Position numbers and translations under genes: made by a program. The notes below the pieces were generated by a model. It did not search any database, was not told where the DNA came from, and saw only the letters and a program-made list of their open reading frames with translations. Below, in pieces: positions 60,559-64,000 of a stretch of DNA of 64,000 bases; within the stretch, counting starts at the first letter, position 1; every line of letters starts with the position of its first letter. Source of the DNA: Chitinophaga nivalis (GTDB lineage Bacteria > Bacteroidota > Bacteroidia > Chitinophagales > Chitinophagaceae); assembly GCF_025989125.1 (NCBI RefSeq), contig NZ_JAPDNR010000001.1:5196087-5260086 (forward strand), in the 5' to 3' direction.

Positions 60559-61455
60559 ATGGAAGAGATTGTAAAAATCAGCAGCATCGCGCAATACAAT
60601 ACCATGAGGGGCGTAACTACCAGACATCCGCTGGTTACAGTGATTGATCTCTCGAAAGCGCAACCGATGCCCGCCCGATCATTCAACTTTGGTTTGTATG
60701 CCGTGGGGCTGAAAGAATTGCACTGTGGCCAATTGCGCTATGGAAGAAGGCACTATGACTACCAGGAAGGAAGTCTGATATTTGTAGCGCCCGGACAAGT
60801 GGCAGGTGTACAACCCAACCTTGAACTATTTACTCCGACGGGCTGGGTATTGCTCTTTCATCCTGACCTGATAAACGGCACTCCGCTGGGCAAACACATG
60901 CAGGACTATTCTTTCTTTTCGTATGATGTCAATGAAGCGCTTCACCTGTCGGATAAAGAGAAGAGTATGGTCATTGATTGCTTCTCGAAAATCGAATATG
61001 AACTCGATCAAAATATAGACAAGCATAGCAAAAGACTGATTTCATCCAACATTGAGTTGCTGCTCAATTACTGTATCCGTTTTTACGACCGCCAGTTCAT
61101 TACACGCGACCATGCCAATAAAGGAATCCTGGAACGGTTTGAATACCTATTAAACGGTTATTTTTTATCCGATATACCGCAGCACGAGGGCTTACCTTCC
61201 GTAGCTTATTGCGCCGGAGCGCTGCATTTATCACCCAACTATTTTGGCGACCTGGTGAAGAAAGAAACCGGCAAATCTGCGCTGGAATACATTCAATCAA
61301 AAGTGATAAATGTGGCGAAAGCGAGACTGTTTGACAGGCATAAATCCGCGAGTGAAATTGCCTACGAACTGGGCTTTAAATATCCGCAGCATTTCACCCG
61401 TTTATTCAAACAAAAGGTAGGCGTTACGCCGAGTGATTACCGGATGATGAATTAA
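60559..61455 (+). CDS. AraC-family transcriptional regulator
   Basis: 298 residues. An N-terminal cupin-like sensing domain (about 30-170, GLYAVGLKELHCGQLRYGRRHYDYQEGSLIFVAPGQVAG) and a C-terminal pair of helix-turn-helix motifs (VAYCAGALHLSPNYFGDLVKKETGKSALEYI and SASEIAYELGFKYPQHFTRLFKQKVGVTPSDYR). Such proteins usually activate a neighbouring enzyme gene when a ligand binds; the divergent aldo/keto reductase is the candidate. Confidence 0.95.
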   Translation: MEEIVKISSIAQYNTMRGVTTRHPLVTVIDLSKAQPMPARSFNFGLYAVGLKELHCGQLRYGRRHYDYQEGSLIFVAPGQVAGVQPNLELFTPTGWVLLFHPDLINGTPLGKHMQDYSFFSYDVNEALHLSDKEKSMVIDCFSKIEYELDQNIDKHSKRLISSNIELLLNYCIRFYDRQFITRDHANKGILERFEYLLNGYFLSDIPQHEGLPSVAYCAGALHLSPNYFGDLVKKETGKSALEYIQSKVINVAKARLFDRHKSASEIAYELGFKYPQHFTRLFKQKVGVTPSDYRMMN

Positions 61456-61634
61456 ATGAACCCGTTTAAAATTTCATCTTCATGAATGCTGAAATTTTCG
61501 TGCCGGCCGATCATTACCCACTGCCGGTAAATAACATCAACCACGAAAGTGAATGGTCTCACCAACCAGACATAACTACCCCGCAAAAAAGGGCGCGCCT
61601 TTCCCGTGCCCCCTTTACATATCTTATAAACGAA

Positions 61635-61666
61635 AAACAGCAGCAGGAATACACCTGCTACTGTTT
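61635..61666. terminator. Bidirectional terminator between the AraC and MFS genes
   Basis: AAACAGCAGCAGG (61635-61647) pairs with CCTGCTACTGTTT (61654-61666) with one mismatch. It stands between convergent genes, 38 bases from the MFS stop. Confidence 0.7.
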
Positions 61667-61703
61667 AACTAAAATGCTTTTATGCTTTAATCAGCTGTAT
61701 CAC

Positions 61704-62984
61704 TTAATGCATCGGCGCATCCTTCAGTTCTCCACCGCCTTTAATCACATCCAGCAACTCCGGCCGGACTTTCTTCTCCCGCGTCAATACCTTGTTGGTA
61801 ATGATAATACTCAGTAACATACAGGCCCCTCCAATCAGGAAGTGCATACCCGGAAAATGGAACGGCGCCTTGTCTGAGGTAAAATAGGCAAATGTAGTGC
61901 TCATCATCAGGGGACCAATAATGGTGGTGAGGCTCATCAGGCTGGTGAGCGCACCTTGCAGCTCTCCCTGCTGGTTAGGTGGTACATGTCCGGATATAAC
62001 AGATTGCAGCGACGGGCCGCAGATACCACCCAGGCAATACGGCACCAGAAATACAAACATCATCCAGCCCTGCGTAGCAAAAGCAAATAATATCAGGCCC
62101 AGTGTGTACAGGGATAATCCCAGGTAAATACTTTTTTCATTCCCGAGTTTAGGATTGACCACCCGTGTTAATCCAGCCTGCACGGCTCCTACCAGCACAC
62201 CTACTACTGCCAGGGAGATACCCACCATTTTTTCACTCCAGTTGAAACGATAGATGGTAAAGAAATTCCAGTTACCCTGTACCGCCTGTGCGCCCAGATA
62301 AATCAGGAAAAAGCTCAGGGCCAGGCCACCGATTTCGGGATGCCGTGTTAAAAACTTCAGGGAGCCAAACGGATTGGCACGCCGCCAGTCAAAAGGCCGG
62401 CGGTTTTCTTTACTCAAAGATTCCGGTAAGAAGAAATAACCATACAGGCAGTTTACCAGACATAGTACCGCCGCCGCATAAAACGGCGCCCGGATACCCC
62501 AGCTGGCCAGGAATGCACCTAATGCAGGGCCCAGTACAAAGCCCAGCCCAAAGGCAGCGCCAATCATACCAAAATTTTTGGCCCGGGATGTTTCGTCGGT
62601 GCTTACGTCGGCAATGTAAGCCGTAGCAGTGGTAAAGCTCGCACCGGTAATACCGGCGATAATACGTCCGGCAAACAGCCATCCGTAAGCCGGCGCCAAC
62701 GCCAGGATAATATAATCAAGCCCGAATCCCAACAGGGATAACAACAGTACCGGACGACGTCCGTACTTGTCACTCAGGTTACCGATAACTGGTGCAAATA
62801 AAAATTGGGTAATCGCAAAAACCGATAACAACAAGGCCCCATAGGTACTGGCCTGGTTAACCGGAATGTGTTTCAGCTGTGCAATCAGGTCGGCCATAAC
62901 GGGAATAATCAATCCCCAACCCATTACGTCGATCAGCAACGTAACGAAAATAAAACTGATGGCAGCTTTCTTGGATGTATACAT
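61704..62984 (-). CDS. MFS exporter, TCR/Tet-type
   Basis: 426 residues with about 12 membrane helices. The loop 2-3 motif GNLSDKYGRRPVLL (motif A) and the drug-antiporter motif C-like GAAFGLGFVLGPALGAFLASWG are intact, and LIDVMGWGLIIPV starts helix 1, all as in TetA-like proton antiporters. The full set suggests export of a drug-like compound, but TetA-like MFS proteins in environmental bacteria often do not confer tetracycline resistance. No TetR gene is adjacent. Confidence 0.9.
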   Translation of the reverse strand: MYTSKKAAISFIFVTLLIDVMGWGLIIPVMADLIAQLKHIPVNQASTYGALLLSVFAITQFLFAPVIGNLSDKYGRRPVLLLSLLGFGLDYIILALAPAYGWLFAGRIIAGITGASFTTATAYIADVSTDETSRAKNFGMIGAAFGLGFVLGPALGAFLASWGIRAPFYAAAVLCLVNCLYGYFFLPESLSKENRRPFDWRRANPFGSLKFLTRHPEIGGLALSFFLIYLGAQAVQGNWNFFTIYRFNWSEKMVGISLAVVGVLVGAVQAGLTRVVNPKLGNEKSIYLGLSLYTLGLILFAFATQGWMMFVFLVPYCLGGICGPSLQSVISGHVPPNQQGELQGALTSLMSLTTIIGPLMMSTTFAYFTSDKAPFHFPGMHFLIGGACMLLSIIITNKVLTREKKVRPELLDVIKGGGELKDAPMH

Positions 62985-63461
62985 AATGATGATTTGGAAA
63001 CCGGAAATAAAAACTGTTGATCCTTTTTTTCTATGCGGTCGGATCGGCCATGCTACTACACGCTTTGGTTTATTGTTCTCACAACAGGGTTAAACATGAC
63101 ACCGGGCACTTCTTCTTCCGTTTAACCGGTAGCAGCAAAACTATACCTGACGAATAGCTGATGAAAGCCTATTCCGGTCAGCACCACCGTTAAACCGGTA
63201 AAGGCCATGGTTATACCGGTAAAATAAAAAAAGGTTGTTTATCCGAACACCTGCGTAAACGGCATCTTCACATGATATTTTTCAGTGGCATATGTATGCA
63301 ATAAAATGAAGGTCATCCCAAATTTACTATTAAACGCGGTATCCGGCGCCGGCAAACTTATAAAATAAATCCAACAGAAAAAAGCCTTCCGCATAAATTT
63401 GCGAAAGGCTTTTTGATAACTGTTTCTCCCCTCGGCTATACTACCGGCCGCAGATCCGCCA
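62985..63461. other. Gap between the MFS gene and the right-edge hydrolase
   Basis: No reading frame of note. It contains the terminator of the hydrolase (63379-63414) and AT-rich sequence upstream of the MFS gene. Nothing else recognised. Confidence 0.6.
63379..63414. terminator. Terminator of the right-edge hydrolase gene
   Basis: AAAAAGCCTTCCGCA (63379-63393) pairs, with one mismatch, with TGCGAAAGGCTTTTT (63400-63414). On the minus strand it lies 47 bases after the hydrolase stop and has T's. Confidence 0.9.
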
Positions 63462-64000
63462 TCAGTGCTTTACCGGCTCATTTAAAAAGTGATTAATGGA
63501 CAACCAGTTCAGGCACGCATCCAGCCATTTATTTTTATACACCGGATCATACAATCCAAAACCATGACCACCGGCCTGGAAAATATGCATCTCTGATTTT
63601 ACTTTTGCCTGTTGTAACGCATTAAAAAATGCCACGCTGTTTTTTACCGGTACCACCTCATCATCGGTTGCATGTACCAGGAAGGAAGGCGGTGTCTGAG
63701 CGGTAACCCTTTTTTCGTTGCTGAACTGGTTTAATAAAGCCACCGACGCCTCTTTTCCCACCAGTCGTTCCCGTGTTCCGCTGGGAATCATCCGGTCGAA
63801 AATGATCACCGGATATAACAGTACCATAAATGCCGGCCGTAGGTTAATATGATCCGGATTGGGAATCACCGGCTGCTGAAAACTTACGCCCGCTGTGGAA
63901 GCCACGTGGCCGCCGGCAGAAAGGCCCACCAGCCCGATTTTCCCGGTATCTATTCCCCATGCCGCCGCCCGGCGGTGTAACAGCATCAATGCAGCCTGTA
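63462..64000 (-). CDS. Alpha/beta hydrolase, BD-FAE/esterase type (partial, runs off the right edge)
   Basis: The frame is open to the window edge, so at least 178 residues and the N-terminus are missing. Visible: nucleophile GLSAGGHVAST, catalytic Asp in FLVHATDDEVVPVKNS, and His in FQAGGHGFGLYD, the arrangement of feruloyl- and acetyl-esterases of the BD-FAE/Axe family. In Bacteroidota these often deacylate plant polysaccharides and are exported, but a signal peptide would lie outside the window. Confidence 0.88.
   Translation of the reverse strand, partial: QAALMLLHRRAAAWGIDTGKIGLVGLSAGGHVASTAGVSFQQPVIPNPDHINLRPAFMVLLYPVIIFDRMIPSGTRERLVGKEASVALLNQFSNEKRVTAQTPPSFLVHATDDEVVPVKNSVAFFNALQQAKVKSEMHIFQAGGHGFGLYDPVYKNKWLDACLNWLSINHFLNEPVKH

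Overview
The window looks like a chromosomal piece of a Chitinophaga-type bacterium (Bacteroidota, Chitinophagaceae). The signs are a polysaccharide lyase with a type IX secretion (T9SS) sorting tail, a TonB-type outer-membrane barrel paired with a GLPGLI protein, many lipoproteins, TAnnTTTG promoter elements, and KKLxL-leader peptide precursors. The assignment rests on gene families only.

Layout. 1-13340 (minus) is the first three modules of a giant non-ribosomal peptide synthetase (NRPS) that runs off the left edge. Each module is C-A-T followed by an epimerization-type (E) domain. The A-domain codes suggest Asn, Tyr/Phe and a Gly-like residue. The first two E domains have lost both catalytic residues; the third is intact. 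A gene-free 1.6 kb follows. 14.9-22.2 kb holds an outer-membrane barrel protein, a GLPGLI protein, a kinase/regulator pair, and a hydrolase divergent from an HxlR regulator. 22.2-30.5 kb is a polymorphic-toxin locus: an RHS protein with a C-terminal PIN-like nuclease, a likely immunity gene, an orphan RHS toxin tail, a small membrane gene cut in two by an IS3-family element, and three AT-rich genes that may be spare immunity genes. Base composition drops sharply inside the RHS gene near 25.68 kb.

30.75-36.0 kb carries an Sfp-type phosphopantetheinyl transferase able in principle to activate the NRPS carriers, an esterase, a Crp-type regulator, a darcynin-like protein, a phosphotransferase, a coiled-coil protein and a DUF2461 protein. 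At 36.09-36.28 kb there is a candidate structured small RNA with its own promoter and terminator. 36.4-42.1 kb has a TPR histidine kinase with its LuxR-type regulator, then a PL8 lyase.

42.3-56 kb is rich in small secreted or modified products. It has three KKLxL-leader Cys-rich peptide precursors, each with a repeated leader region and its own terminator and with no modification enzymes in the window. It also has a DisA-like (DACNV) protein, an ECF sigma/small protein/ClpP operon, a methyltransferase followed by three tandem lipoprotein paralogues with duplication scars, and a separate double-glycine Cys-rich peptide.

56-64 kb is mostly stress and metabolism: an MBL hydrolase, a carboxymethyl-hydroxymuconate isomerase, an NsrR-like regulator and flavohemoprotein pair with matching palindromic operators, an aldo/keto reductase divergent from an AraC regulator, a Tet-type MFS exporter, and a partial esterase at the right edge. 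I saw no tRNA, rRNA or CRISPR.
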